Assembly (NCBI GenBank): GCA_016165875.1
Contig: JABBOT010000082.1
Span: 3,550,430 to 3,614,429 of the forward strand
DNA from: Acanthopleura granulata
Taxonomy: Eukaryota; Mollusca; Polyplacophora; Chitonida; Chitonidae
Direction: 5' to 3'
DNA: 64,000 bases
Below the pieces are notes generated by a model, which was not told the origin of the DNA, did no database searches, and saw only the letters and a program-made list of their open reading frames with translations. Positions within the stretch are counted from its first letter, which is position 1. The number at the start of each line of letters is the position of its first letter. This document shows positions 35,801 to 45,225 of the stretch, piece after piece. The position numbers and the translations under genes are program-made.

Positions 35801-38800
35801 GGGGAAAAATCATGATGAATTTTCACTATTGACAAATCAACATCATTCATCATTGAATTGCTGATTCATGAAGTGGAATTAAGGAATAGACTGTTGTACA
35901 GTCTTAAAAGACTGCAACTACAAACATGTGAGAATAGAGATGGATTTGTGGAATGAGATGGGTAACTTGATTGTTGTATTTGTTTTGGATCGAAAACTGG
36001 TCCCTACATAACCTAGTCTGTGTGTTAGTGCGCATCAAAAGAAACACAAGTACAACACACAGTGTAATTTTTTTGTAAAGTTTCTAATTACCTTAAAAAC
36101 AGTACTGAACCTTTTTTTTGTTGGTTCATTGCTAAACTGAACAACGACCAGGGTATTAACACAATAAATTTACTTCGGAAACCGAATCCGTGCCCAGAGT
36201 TTCACATGTGTGAATGCAACACTCTGAAAACGTTCATGAGCTCATTTCGGCTCTTTCATTGATTTATGTTCATATAGCACTGTGAAAGGAGCTTGAAGAG
36301 CTGCTTTGCTATCCAAACATCTGTGTCTTAAAAGCGAAGTGAAATGATAAAGGTTGAGAAAGTGTGAATTGCTTTCCTAAATTGTGAAATATTGCAGAGT
36401 ATCCAAACAAAATTGTACATTATGTCAGAGAATACAGAAACCAAATTTTTCTGTCACCAATCGCTGACGTGTACCTGCAAATGACGCTGCCCTTTCAGAT
36501 GCTCATGACGTGATCCTTACATAAATTCCCTCCTTGGAATCTAAGGAGTAAGGATTATTATCACGTCACGTGAGAAAAATTTTGCAAGCTCAGCCAAAGA
36601 TTTTGTGTTTTAAATGATCTTCAGTTATATGAGGTAAATAGAGATATTTATTGAAAATCCTTTTGGACTGTGGTGTTAGTTAGGTTCTGTGGGATTTTTG
36701 CTCTAATGCGGTTCAAGTCCAGCTCCTGCTGGCTTCCTCTCCAGCTGTACGTGGGAAGGTCTGCCCGCAACCTGTGGATGGTCGTGGGTTTCACCCCTGG
36801 CTCTGCCCAGTTTCCTCCCACCATAATGTTTCCTGTCGTCATATAAGTGAAATATTCTTGAGTACGGCGTATAACACCAATCAAGTAAACAAACAAATCA
36901 GAAGAGTGTACAGTGTAAAATGTGAGTCAAACTAACTGATGGACACTCTGATTTGTTATCATTCAGGTGTCCCTTACAGCTGTAGAAATTGACCCAGTAA
37001 TGCTTACGGTGGCCACCGACTGGTTTGGATTCCAAGAAAGCGAACGCCTGAAGGTTGTCATCGGTGATGCAATAGACGTGACCAAACAGATGGCAGAAGC
37101 AGGTGAGATGAAATGGATGTGATTCATGCACATGTATGATCTGATTGGTTGATTACATGACCAGTGCTCCTGGCCACTTAGCCAAGAGGCCTCCATGGCC
37201 AAGGGGTTTGCATGCGATAGCGCAGTGCAACGTCACAGGACTTTCTCACCAATGCGGTTGCTGTGAGTACAGGTCCAGCTCATGGTGGCCTTCTCTCCGA
37301 CCATACGTGGGCAGGTCTGCCAGCAACCTGCCGATGACTGTGGGCTTCCCACCATATAATGCTGTTCACATACGATGTTGCAAAGGCACTGTCAAATTGG
37401 TTAGGGTCCTCCATGGCTGTGGGGGTTAGCGCAGAGTAATGACCCAGGTGCTTCTCACCAGTGTGGTCACTGTGAGACAGTTCAGCTCATGGCGATTTCC
37501 TCTCTGGCTGTACGGAGGAAGGTGTGCTAGCAGCCTGCGGATTGTTATAGATTTCCACCCGGGCTTTGCCCTGTTTCCTCCCACCACTGTGGTATAAGTG
37601 AAATATTCTTGAGTACAACATTAAACACCAATCAAATAAGCAAATCAATAAATAAATCAAATCGCAACAGCTGTGATGTCGTAGTCAAAACATTTGACTG
37701 CATTTAATTTGGTAAAAAAGATCTTGAGAGATCGTTAAAGGCATTTTGATGTACAGCTTTGAATGGTCTTACTCACCATAACTCATCATCGTCTGGTGTT
37801 TCCTTTTAACTGAAGAAGTGGATGTACCACTTCATGAAAGTGCCTCCTTTTTGGGAGATAACATCTCACTGACATCATAACCCATGTATATACATATGTG
37901 TATTGATTCCCAGAGAGACAGCACATTTCTTTAGCTAACGCTATTATATGTACTTACTGCATTTGCTTACATTATAGGAGAACGCCATCTGGTGGTGATG
38001 CTGGACATTGATAGTAAGGACAAAACTGTGGGAATGAGTAGTCCCCCCTTGGTATTTGTTCAGCCACAGTTTCTCCAGACAGTAAAACAACTTCTCCATC
38101 CTGAAGGTGAGTCACATTTCCACATCGTACTCGTGTTCTGCTGTCAGTTTACCTGCTAACATGGGATTGATCCTGCTGCCTCTGTTTACAGACTTAAAGA
38201 TTCCCACCCAAAACTCACTAAAATGTGATTGTACAACTGTTATATTCCATGTTGTATTACACAGTTATGTTCATTTTAATGTTACCTGTTACAGTGTGTT
38301 TGTAGGTTTTACAGATGCTACATCCAGATCTTTCCTTTTGTAAGTTTGTTTGTGGGATTTGCAGATGTTACATTTGAATCATACATGTTTTATGTGTGAC
38401 AGTGTGTTTGTGGGATTTGCAGGTGTTACATCCAAATGTTACCTGTTACAGGTGTGTTTGTGGGATTTGCGGGGGTTATATCCAAATTTTAGATGCGTTA
38501 CATCCAAATTGCACCTGTTACAGGTGTGACGGTGTGTTTGTAGGTTTGACAGTTGTTACATCCAAATCTTACTTGTTACAGGTGTGTTTGTGTTGAACCT
38601 TGCCTGCAGAGATGAGTCATTGAAAACCCAGGTGATCTGTGACCTTCAGGCTGTATTTCCCAAGTTGTACTGTGTTAGTGTCACAGGTGAAGTTAATGAC
38701 ATTATCTACTGCCTTCCCTGTGAGCGCCCAGACCTGCCAGATGTCGCTGACGGCACTCTACCAGAGGAACTGTCCAACGACCTTAGGACTCTCAATAAAC

Positions 38801-38874
38801 TCATTAACAAAGCAGCAATTAACGATGAACTGCCCGATCTTTTGGAAGCCATGGAAGGACTGAAAGCTGTCTAA
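23767..38874 (+). CDS. METTL13: METTL13, eEF1A lysine and N-terminal methyltransferase (13 exons)
   Basis: Exons are 23767-23858, 24346-24574, 25997-26205, 26797-26920, 29130-29248, 30915-31049, 32137-32323, 33769-33949, 34478-34606, 35126-35202, 36967-37102, 37978-38106 and 38582-38874: 2040 nt with continuous phase, 679 residues (human about 699). In humans the N-terminal domain methylates eEF1A Lys55 and the C-terminal domain its N-terminal glycine. The N domain shows motif I GCGNS (56-60) and LDKGTLDAV (119-127). The central region has [12 protein letters not shown] and ETEWLF, and the C domain has GLGGGG (478-483), VEIDP (500-504) and LDIDSKD (548-554). Both SAM-binding sites look intact. 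The first ATG follows an acceptor closely, so a 5' non-coding exon is expected. Introns are loaded with SINEs, nearly all in sense orientation. Confidence 0.97.
24135..24291 (+). mobile_element. SINE family A, diverged
   Basis: Retains AAGCTGGCTTCCTCTC, TTTCCTCCCACCATCATGCC and ATATTCTAGAGTATGGCA, with A-rich end. METTL13 intron 1, sense. Confidence 0.75.
24346..24574 (+). CDS. METTL13: METTL13 exon 2 (motif I)
   Basis: Acceptor ATTACAG, donor GTAATA. Encodes [20 protein letters not shown], the SAM-binding VGCGNSQLS and NIDISDTVI. Confidence 0.97.
24730..25290 (+). repeat. Uncharacterised dispersed repeat, copy 1
   Basis: Shares ordered blocks with 36265-36690 and 50110-50780: an ACATCTGTGTCTTAAA-like start, a CATCTGACTGATTCAACATC block, GCCAAAGATTTTGTTTTCTG and GTGGGTTAAATAGTGATATT. 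No ORF of note. Confidence 0.6.
25545..25908 (+). mobile_element. SINE family B, near full length
   Basis: tRNA-like head with GGATCGGGAGAT, body AGCAAGGAAACAGGACTGGT and GGGTGGGGTGTCATGTCTGG, 3' end GTTGAGTACCATGTAAAACC and CACATACAGACATAC. METTL13 intron 2, sense. Confidence 0.88.
25997..26205 (+). CDS. METTL13: METTL13 exon 3
   Basis: Acceptor TTTTGCAG, donor GTAAGT. Encodes [14 protein letters not shown], characteristic of the METTL13/EEF1AKMT4 group, and [16 protein letters not shown]. Confidence 0.97.
26236..26512 (-). mobile_element. SINE family A, near full length
   Basis: The one clearly antisense copy within METTL13 introns (intron 3). On plus it runs from TTATTTATTTATTTGATTGG to CATGGTGGCCTCC. 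Confidence 0.9.
26797..26920 (+). CDS. METTL13: METTL13 exon 4
   Basis: Acceptor TGTTTCAG, donor GTAACT. Encodes GWPVRIHQI and [15 protein letters not shown], the end of the N-terminal methyltransferase domain. Confidence 0.95.
27605..27869 (+). mobile_element. SINE family A, full length
   Basis: Best-preserved copy: head GGGGCCTCCGTGGCTCAGTT, box B-like GAGTTCAAGTCC, body GGTTTCCTCCCACCATAATG, and end CTTGAGTACGGTGTAAAACA with AAATAAATAAAG. METTL13 intron 4, sense. Confidence 0.95.
28262..28610 (+). mobile_element. SINE family B
   Basis: GGCTTAGTGCTAAGATCAGG head remnant, GAGAGGTTAGAGCAAGTAAA, GGGTGTCATGTCTGGTGTCT, and end GTTGGGTATGATGTAAAACC with GCATACATAC. METTL13 intron 4, sense. Confidence 0.85.
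28870..29050 (-). mobile_element. MITE-like element, copy 1
   Basis: Reverse-orientation relative of 54445-54608. Shared blocks read on minus: AAAATTGAGTTTT, AATAAACTGAGTTTTTGATA and AAACTGAGTTTCTAAAAA. Both ends end in CTxxxAAAAACCC-type inverted sequence. METTL13 intron 4. Confidence 0.6.
29130..29248 (+). CDS. METTL13: METTL13 exon 5
   Basis: Acceptor TTTTCATAG, donor GTAAGT. Encodes the linker region with [18 protein letters not shown]. Confidence 0.92.
30343..30741 (+). repeat. 100-bp tandem repeat, 4 copies
   Basis: Four units of exactly 100 bp differing at only a few positions, each with TTCCATTTGTGGAGCTCC, CTTGTCTTTTCAG and CAGACATGGCAA. Because 100 is not a multiple of three, all three frames stay open through the array; the resulting ORFs are artefacts. 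METTL13 intron 5. Confidence 0.97.
30915..31049 (+). CDS. METTL13: METTL13 exon 6
   Basis: Acceptor CTGTCTAG, donor GTGAGT. Encodes [13 protein letters not shown] and [11 protein letters not shown], strongly conserved in METTL13. Confidence 0.96.
31190..31430 (+). mobile_element. SINE-like element, diverged
   Basis: tRNA-like GTTGCAAGTTCAAGTCCGGC near the start and GTGAAATATTCTTCAGTATT at the end, resembling the family A 3' part with a different middle. Confidence 0.5.
31552..31862 (+). mobile_element. SINE family B
   Basis: Head CTGGCCTAGTGGTTGGAGTG, body GGGGTGTCATGTCTGGTGTC and TTCGGCATGATATTCCAGTG, end GTTCAGTACAATGTAAAACT. METTL13 intron 6, sense. Confidence 0.87.
32137..32323 (+). CDS. 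METTL13: METTL13 exon 7
   Basis: Acceptor CTATTCAG, donor GTAAGT. Encodes [20 protein letters not shown] and [15 protein letters not shown]. Confidence 0.96.
32435..32543 (+). repeat. Degenerate ~34-bp tandem repeat
   Basis: About three to four copies of a unit with TTATGTGTAAAATAAATCAG and GATTGA in METTL13 intron 7. Confidence 0.6.
32810..33062 (+). mobile_element. SINE family A, full length
   Basis: Head GAGCATCCTTGGCCAAGAGA, middle CCAGCAACCTGCGGATGGTC, TTTCCTCCCACCATAATGCT, A-rich end. The TATTCTTGAGTACGG motif is partly deleted. METTL13 intron 7, sense. Confidence 0.9.
33300..33360 (+). mobile_element. SINE family A tail fragment
   Basis: GCATATTCTTGAGCACAATG followed by ACACCAATCAAATAAATAAA. 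METTL13 intron 7, sense. Confidence 0.8.
33591..33775 (+). repeat. 64-bp array carrying the exon 8 acceptor
   Basis: Three units with a 64-bp period. Each contains GGCATTAAATGCCAA, AAAAATCAGC and AATCTTTCA. In the last copy TTTCATG has become TTTCAGG, giving the AG used before exon 8. The unit resembles the SINE family A tail (ATTCTTGAG, CGGCGTAAAACACCAATC). Confidence 0.85.
33769..33949 (+). CDS. METTL13: METTL13 exon 8
   Basis: Acceptor TCTTTCAG inside the last copy of a 64-bp array; donor GTATGA. Encodes [30 protein letters not shown] and [19 protein letters not shown]. Confidence 0.96.
34332..34448 (+). mobile_element. SINE family A, 5'-truncated
   Basis: CCCCAGGGCTCTCTTCGGTT, TTTCCTCCCACTGTAATGCT, GAAATATTCTTAAGAGTGGC and A-rich tail, ending 30 bp before METTL13 exon 9. 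Confidence 0.88.
34478..34606 (+). CDS. METTL13: METTL13 exon 9
   Basis: Acceptor TTTTCCAG, donor GTGAGT. Encodes a lysine-rich segment (VKKKGVKK), then [20 protein letters not shown]. Confidence 0.95.
34672..35000 (+). mobile_element. SINE family B
   Basis: CCTTGGTGGCCTAGTGTCTG head, AGCAAGGAAACAGGACTGGT, GGGTGTCATGTCTGGTGTCT, end GTTGAGTACGACGGAAAACC. METTL13 intron 9, sense. Confidence 0.9.
35126..35202 (+). CDS. METTL13: METTL13 exon 10 (C-domain motif I)
   Basis: Acceptor CTTTTCAG, donor GTAAGG. Encodes [18 protein letters not shown], the SAM-binding loop of the C-terminal domain. Confidence 0.96.
35270..35437 (+). mobile_element. SINE family A, 5'-truncated
   Basis: GGTCGTACATGGAAAGGTCT, TTTCCTCCCACCATCTGGCC, AATATTCTTGAGCACCTCAT and AAATAAATAAATC. 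METTL13 intron 10, sense. Confidence 0.87.
36265..36690 (+). repeat. Uncharacterised dispersed repeat, copy 2
   Basis: Blocks shared with 24730-25290: CATCTGTGTCTTAAAAGCGA, CAGAGAATACAGAAACCAAA, AGCCAAAGATTTTGTGTTTT, GAGGTAAATAGAGATATTTA and TGTGGTGTTAGTTAGGTTCT. Confidence 0.6.
36706..36900 (+). mobile_element. SINE family A, 5'-truncated
   Basis: GGTTCAAGTCCAGCTCCTGC through GTTTCCTCCCACCATAATGT and ATTCTTGAGTACGGCGTATA, followed by CAAGTAAACAAACAAATC. Ends 66 bp before METTL13 exon 11, sense. Confidence 0.92.
36967..37102 (+). CDS. METTL13: METTL13 exon 11
   Basis: Acceptor TCATTCAG, donor GTGAGA. Encodes [19 protein letters not shown] and [10 protein letters not shown]. Confidence 0.96.
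37188..37364 (+). mobile_element. SINE family A, 3'-truncated
   Basis: GGCCTCCATGGCCAAGGGGT, GCGGTTGCTGTGAGTACAGG and GTCTGCCAGCAACCTGCCGA; stops after ACCATATAATGCTG. Confidence 0.88.
37405..37662 (+). mobile_element. SINE family A, full length
   Basis: GGTCCTCCATGGCTGTGGGG head, GTTTCCTCCCACCACTG, AATATTCTTGAGTACAACAT and A-rich end. METTL13 intron 11, sense, 40 bp after the previous copy. Confidence 0.9.
37978..38106 (+). CDS. METTL13: METTL13 exon 12
   Basis: Acceptor ATTATAG, donor GTGAGT. Encodes [19 protein letters not shown] and the following helix. Confidence 0.95.
38286..38592 (+). repeat. Tandem array of the exon 13 acceptor region
   Basis: About five variable units of roughly 50-60 bp with TTACAGGTGTGTTTGTGGG and GTTACATCCAAAT. 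Several contain a TTACAG|GTGTGTTTG junction matching the true exon 13 boundary at 38581/38582. Confidence 0.85.
38582..38874 (+). CDS. METTL13: METTL13 exon 13 (terminal)
   Basis: Acceptor CTTGTTACAG, the last copy of a tandem array. Encodes [35 protein letters not shown] and the C terminus, stop TAA at 38872-38874. Confidence 0.95.
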
Positions 38875-38884
38875 CAACAACCCG

Positions 38885-39000
38885 TCCAGGCTATGTGTCA
38901 TTCAGGCTACATGTTGTTCAGACTACATGTTAGTCACAATACATGTTGTTCAGGCAACATGTCAATCACACTACATGTCGTGCAGGCTATGAGGTGTTCA
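38885..39000 (+). repeat. Short repeats in the METTL13 3' UTR
   Basis: Six or seven variable copies of a ~18-bp unit around TTCAGGCTACATGTTGT start right after the stop codon and are therefore probably transcribed. Confidence 0.7.
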
Positions 39001-39145
39001 GATCAGATGTGCACGTATACCGCTATGCTTGGAAGAATACAGAATCGCCATTGATTAGCTGCAGTAGAAATAAGGGACTAAAGTCTACAACCTTTTTCAT
39101 GCTTAAATGAATTGTACAGTGTATGTCCCTGAAATTGAGTTCAGA

Positions 39146-39246
39146 CCAGTGTGGTCACTGTCCAGCTCATGTTGGCTTCCTCTCCAGCTGTATCTGAGAA
39201 GGTGTGCTAGAAACCTGCCTGGTTTCCTCCCACCATATTGGTGGCC
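39146..39246 (+). mobile_element. SINE family A fragment
   Basis: CAGTGTGGTCACTGTCCAGC, GCTTCCTCTCCAGCTGTATC, CTGGTTTCCTCCCACCATA; both ends missing. Confidence 0.8.
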
Positions 39247-39249
39247 GTT

Positions 39250-42200
39250 CTCACCATCTACCTGACTAACCAATAGGCTGAAAATTAATGCCCATGGAAT
39301 GGAATACCTGTTCCGATGTGCTGGAGATGGTGGGAAAATTTCCACACTGGACAGGTGCCAATATTCTTTGAACAGAATGTTCTTCCCTGTTAGCCTGCTA
39401 AACCCCCCTCCCACCCCCAGACCCATTTTTTGGCTGACCTTCCACAGGAAAGCTGTGATGGATTTCTTTGCTTTCCATGAAGCTTTAGACAAACTCCCAC
39501 TGGCCCTGGACAGGCACTGAACAGGCTGGGTTTCCGTGGCACTCTTTAAGAGCATAATTAAGGTTTACAATACTGTCTGGTCTAGTTAGATTGGCCATTG
39601 TTTCTCTGCTAGATCCCCATTGTCAGCTTTAAGTGCTTCAGCCATTAACCTTCATGTTTTTGTGAAATCATAATCATTCGAGGCCCGTTTTTACAAAGAG
39701 TGTGTAACATTTTGTCAAACGTAACTACCATGGCGACATATCTCTACAGTATGTGTCGTCATTGTAATTACATTTGATATAACTTTTGTACATTTGGTTT
39801 GAAAAACAGGCTAAAGAGCAAACCAAAAAGTCAAGGATTTCCATGTATACAAAACTAGTGTTTTCTTTTGGTTACTTTATCTTGGAGTAGCAGTTTGTTA
39901 AGGCTAGATTTTTATTTTAGAAGCCAAATGTTGACTGGTTTTTTTTGATACCTGTATCTTTTGTGCAGATTTCTGGTAGTGGTGGTACATGTATTTTAAC
40001 AATATGAAGTATTACAAAATGGAAAAATAAGTACTCTAAAGTATTACAAAATGGGGGGAAAAGTACTCTCTTTAAATACTTTAATTTGAAATTTAGAGTA
40101 TTTAATTGGCATATAACTTAGTCACAGATGTATCAATGAAATTAGATTCCTATTTCGTAGAATTAGTTTAAGGTTTTTAATATCCTTTTCAGTGTTCAGG
40201 TTTAGGTTTGGTAGATACTCTAGCAGTAGTAAAGTTGGAATCACTTTTACATGTAAAAGAAGTATTTTGTAACATAATTAACAATTTTACGTTTTAAGAC
40301 TGCAAAGATTTGCAGAAACATTAGCTACATGTTTCAATTAGCTATAATTTACAATTCTAATTGCGGAAAAAATTGATTAGCTATGCAGGCATTATATAAA
40401 GGCTGTGAATGTGAAATGTCATACTTAAAGTGAAGTCTCATGAAAGACAGATTTAACCCCTTCCTCTATGCTGACTTGTTGCTTTCTAGAGACCTGAAGT
40501 AATGCCTACATTGAATGAGCCAATCTGTTGACCCCTCTTTGAAAAAGAGACCGAACTTAAGTGCATATACATGCACCAAGCAGAATTGTCTCTTGAAAAT
40601 GAAGTTGGGTGACTTTAATTCCCAACTTAAACAGAAACAGAATTCGATGCGGCAAACACACACACTGGGAATAGGTGTTGCCGATACTTCGGATCTGCAT
40701 GTATAAGAAGCAAGAAGTCAGTTTAGGCTGGAGTGACTGGATTTGACCTTAGTGAGAACGGGCTTCAGTTGACAACTTGTAAAACCACTTTATATTATAC
40801 TGGAAGGCAGTTCCTTATGGATACACACTTCTTGGTTTGTTAACACGACATTAGGATGTAGACACTAACGTAGCTAGTAACCAAAGTGGTGTAGACAAAA
40901 ATGTACAGTGACGTGACATTTGAGAGATACTGTGCTTGTAAATGTTGAGATGTGTCTGTTAAATGAGCATGTAGTATGCATATAAGAGAAGAGTTCAGAG
41001 TTCAGAAGTCAGAATGGTAATGATTCCTCTCCTTTTCTAATTCTCCGTGGGGCTTAAGCCTGGTTGAAGTAAGTAACGAACTGTTCTCTTTCTTGTAGTC
41101 TTACATGAAATTTGTCACTGTTTGCCATGTACTTGATATTCACCGGTGTGACAAGTGGAAAAGTTTTTCACTATAACTTGCCTAAGTTTGTTGGGTTACT
41201 CACACATAATATGCAGGCTGCAGCCATCAAATATGTGGTTAAAAAAATACAGAGGAAAAACAACAGCAGCACCCTGTCATAAGTCAGCATGCATCACTTA
41301 TGCGATGGTGGTCAGTGCCTTAAACGTGTGGGAGAAAGTGGGTGATTGTCAGGAGTAAAACAGTGACCTTAGGCAATTAAGTCACAAGCTTTATATGACA
41401 TTTTCACCCCCACATGTACAGTTATACATGTATGTATGCCATGGTAGGCAGATGTATCCCGTGATCTTCATGTAAGATGATTTGACAGGCCCCTATATGA
41501 GCTAGTCAGCCGTTAATTACCCACAAGGCTCTACAAGGTCAGTGGAGGTACATGTACAGTGGGAATATTAAATTCCCACTGCAGTGATGAGTCAGCAAAC
41601 CAGCTGTGCATGGTTTACTTGACGACACTGACATGGTCTGCTGACTAGCCGATCTCTAAATGCACCACTTGTAGTATAACCATTTAATGTACATGTGAGA
41701 TTTTTTGCAGTGCCTCTTATTTATAGAATGTGATTTTCTGTAAGGTTGTTATGTATAGATATGGGTTACCAATGAACTGCTTTATAATCAGCATTGAGTC
41801 CATGTATAGCACTTATTAACAGTACAAAATATATATAGTAGTATGTTCAGGCTTGTTTTTGTTAGTCATGTCAGTGATATTTTCAAGTCAAGGCAGTTGC
41901 CTCCTCTGTCACATAGCATGAGAAACATTTGTTTTGATATGGTTTTGATAGGTTATGGCTTTATTCATCTATGTACGGGATACATCTTTCTGCATATTTT
42001 GAAGTTTGATCAGTTGTACAATTTTTTTTTTTTGGGGGGGGGGTACCGAATTGTTACCTATCTCATTTGGATCATGTTTGTTTTGCTGATGAGATGTATT
42101 TACACAGTACTATGCTGTAACCAGTGTATTCTTAAGTTTCACACATGAAATCTGATACAAGCACAGATCTTACTTTTGTATCCTTTTGTTTTAAGGACTT

Positions 42201-43280
42201 CAGTAAACATTCTAATAAGCATTGATCGAGAAGCAAAATGTTTGGTGGACTGCCAGTCATGTGACTTGTACGGAACCATCCACTGCTCTACCACATTGGC
42301 CAATCCTGATGCAGTACAAGACTTGGTTGAGTGTTGAGTTTTAGGACCATTCACTCTGTATTATTATTGAAACGATTGTATTACTGACAAATGGGAAACA
42401 TTGTACATTTTATTCATTTTATACCAGTTAACAAAATAAAAAAAAAAAGCATTGCTCAGTAAAACATGAGTTAAGTTCCATCACAGTCACTCATTGTAAT
42501 AAGCAGAAACTAAGGCCAATGTAGACTTTTTTAGACTGATTTTCGTTGTTGTTAGCTTTGGTTATGTCTAACGTTTATTCTTCTTCTTTATTAGTAAGCA
42601 TCATCCATGCTTTTATGCATTTAATTTTGACACAAGTGTATTAAATTCATTGGCGTTATTTATAATTAATCAAATTGACTTTGTTTCATTATGGCATTAT
42701 TTGTAGGCAGAACTTTTTTCCAAGTTTTCCTTTGTCGTGCAGGATATGTATGTGAATTGTCTCTGTGTTTCTCAGACTTTTCATTTGGTTTGTCATAATT
42801 GAGACATTGTTTTCTCATTTTTTTCCCCCAGATGATGTGTAAACCTGTAGCATAAATACTGATACATATCGTATATGTGGTGCTGCCTTTGTGGAAAGTC
42901 TTAACATTTCAGCTTCTTATCATCACCTCTTCCTCATATTTTAACATTCCATAACATTTTTCTTACCATCCTAAAACAAAATTTATTAATTTTAGCCTGT
43001 TTTTTTTTTGTTTTTTTTTTATATAAATGAATATAATCATAAAATTCAAAGTTGAAATTGCATCTGTAATTTCTGTATACTTTCAGATTGTTTTGGTATG
43101 TAGATACATGTAACGTGATGAAATGAGTGAAAATGAAAATGTTATCGTAGTATGAGACTGGAGATCAGAGTTTGACATCAGATGCAAGCCATTCAGTAGT
43201 ACTTGTGACACATCAGATGTAAATCTTCACAGTTGTAACTGAGTGAAATATAAGTGTCATCTACTCCCAGGCTGTGGGAA
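39250..43280. other. Convergent intergenic region, METTL13 3' side
   Basis: AT-rich DNA with homopolymer tracts, including T12 followed by G9-10 near 42020-42043, and AATAAA motifs (for example about 42432) that could end METTL13 transcripts. No exon recognised on either strand. Confidence 0.4.
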
Positions 43281-43286
43281 ATTGCC

Positions 43287-43360
43287 TTTTAGTTTAGTGG
43301 TAGAAGTGTAGACTCGAAACCGAGAGATTGCTGGTTCAAATCCCCAGCTGGTAAGTCCGG
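43287..43360 (+). other. tRNA-like sequence (SINE head or pseudogene)
   Basis: A perfect box B (GGTTCAAATCC) and a box A-like TAGTTTAGTGG, with ACTCGAAACC resembling a CGA anticodon loop. Stems do not pair well enough for a functional tRNA. Confidence 0.45.
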
Positions 43361-43689
43361 TGACGCGAGTAATATCATGAAAACTTTTTCCAATCTTGTG
43401 ATAACACTAAATCTGTTAAATTACAGAATGTCAGATGTTGAAGATCCTCTTACTATCCTGAACACATGCAAGTTTAGTCTGTTCTTTATCATGTTACCAT
43501 GGCAATCTACATGGAATATGATTTACAATATTCTTCTGGGCACAGAAAGAAAAAAGCATGATAGAAAGTGGGATTTTCCCCATCAAATTTATACTCACTT
43601 GATACATTAATTCAGCACTCTTAATCCTGAAATATGATCTCAAGTTACACCCCACTGTTCATTAAATCTGTCCTTACGAAATTATTTAT

Positions 43690-43695
43690 GAAATA
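43690..43695 (+). terminator. Distal AATAAA, possible METTL13 3' end
   Basis: AATAAA in ATGAAATAAATGTG. Use is unknown; it is one of several candidates downstream of METTL13. Confidence 0.15.
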
Positions 43696-43699
43696 AATG

Positions 43700-45220
43700 T
43701 GTTTACAAAAGTCTGAATAACAGATTATACTGGAACATTTTGTTTGCTAGGGCTGCTTGTGTTAGGTTTAGTTTTCAGTTGTTATATTATTTGGGTATGG
43801 GGGGACAACTGGAAATAACTTCATGGACAAAGACCTTACCCAAGTGAAATAACAACTGAGTACTAAACCTGAACGCAAGCAGCCTTAGATAACAAAAGGT
43901 TCCAGTGTAATCTCTTATTCGGACTTCTGTACACAAAATCATTTTGCGGGTCGGGACAGGTTTGAAGAATATAATATAGAGTATAATAATAATTTCAGTT
44001 ACTTTAGGTAACCCAAAGTCTGGTATTTTTCGAGTGATGCATTTTGCTTCATTCTGACTGATTCATTCACCTGTTAACGGTTCTTATGTGTGTGAACTAT
44101 TAATCATTTTCTTCTCAAACAAAAAAGTTAAGTGTTGGCATCAAAAGTATCATTTTAAGGCTTTTATGTGCTGTTCAAAGTGCATTTTGACATGCTAACC
44201 TTCAAGTGAAATACTCAATTCGTTCTGATTAAGTCAATTAACATTGGGTGTTTCATGATGCTGCTTAACCTTGCCTTTATATCTCAATAAGCACTGTGAT
44301 AACCAAGCTTGTGTGTGTGTGTGTGTGGCTCATAGGCAGAGTAAATAATAAAAGTGTATATATAGGCATTAGCAGATACTAATTAACTGTAATTAAGCAA
44401 TGCTACATTATGGCATGGATTTGCAAATTAACTTGTGAATTGAGCCTTTTCTTATACTGTACTCGTAAGCAAGGGAAACATTCTGAAGTTAGCAAATATG
44501 GCTTTTAACATGTTTAACAACACTCAAATAGATTGATTCAGTGCAAACTAAGTTAAAAGTTCTGCCTAGGTGACAGGACTTGTGCAGGTCATCCATTCAT
44601 GAGTATATAGTATTTAGTACATTTGTACTTGAATGATTATGGCTTAATTACTTAGCGCCGCATCAGCAATATAATTCTGACGTATCGTGACAAGCTGAGT
44701 ACTTTGTATCACACGTGACAAATCAGTGTGGGGCATAATAGCAACTAAATCCGAGTTCATTGAACTGTTGGTCAATAAACAACTCAACCCTTTCGCCTCA
44801 GTTGACGCTACAATTCTCCTGGGGCTAGGCAATGACTGTCAGAGTGGTATAAAGTGCCTGCACCCCAGACTGCTTAACCCTTTGCCCTTAAATTCTCTTT
44901 GGAGTTGAAATCTACAAGTAGCTAGCTGCCGCTGGACTGGCTGTGACTCTTTGAGGGGAAACTCTGTCCCTTAGGATATATGTACTTTGTAACTTGGTTT
45001 TGTGCTTTTTCTAATTGCCTCATAGAATGATAAAGGTGACCACGCACAAATTCAGTTTAGTTTTGTGTCGTTCAGTCAGCTGAATTAATTTTCTGCTAGG
45101 AAAGTGTTACTCAGAGTAGTGGTGTAAGCTATGGCAAATGTGGGTGTAAAGTGGTTTTGTGTAAAAAGTTACGACAAGAATGTTAATTTACTGAGCCGAA
45201 TATTCATTATCATGAAATTA
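43700..45220. other. Convergent intergenic region, MRPS18B 3' side
   Basis: Apart from the GT microsatellite, nothing was recognised on either strand. Confidence 0.35.
44311..44327. repeat. GT microsatellite
   Basis: Eight GT dinucleotides in an otherwise non-repetitive AT-rich segment. Confidence 0.9.
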
Positions 45221-45225
45221 GATGC

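Noticed and set aside
39103..39555. A 150-codon minus ORF
   Set aside because: Runs through a SINE fragment and has no recognisable protein content.
43287..43360. A functional tRNA-Ser gene
   Set aside because: Box B is perfect, but the anticodon and acceptor stems do not pair; better explained as a SINE head or pseudogene.
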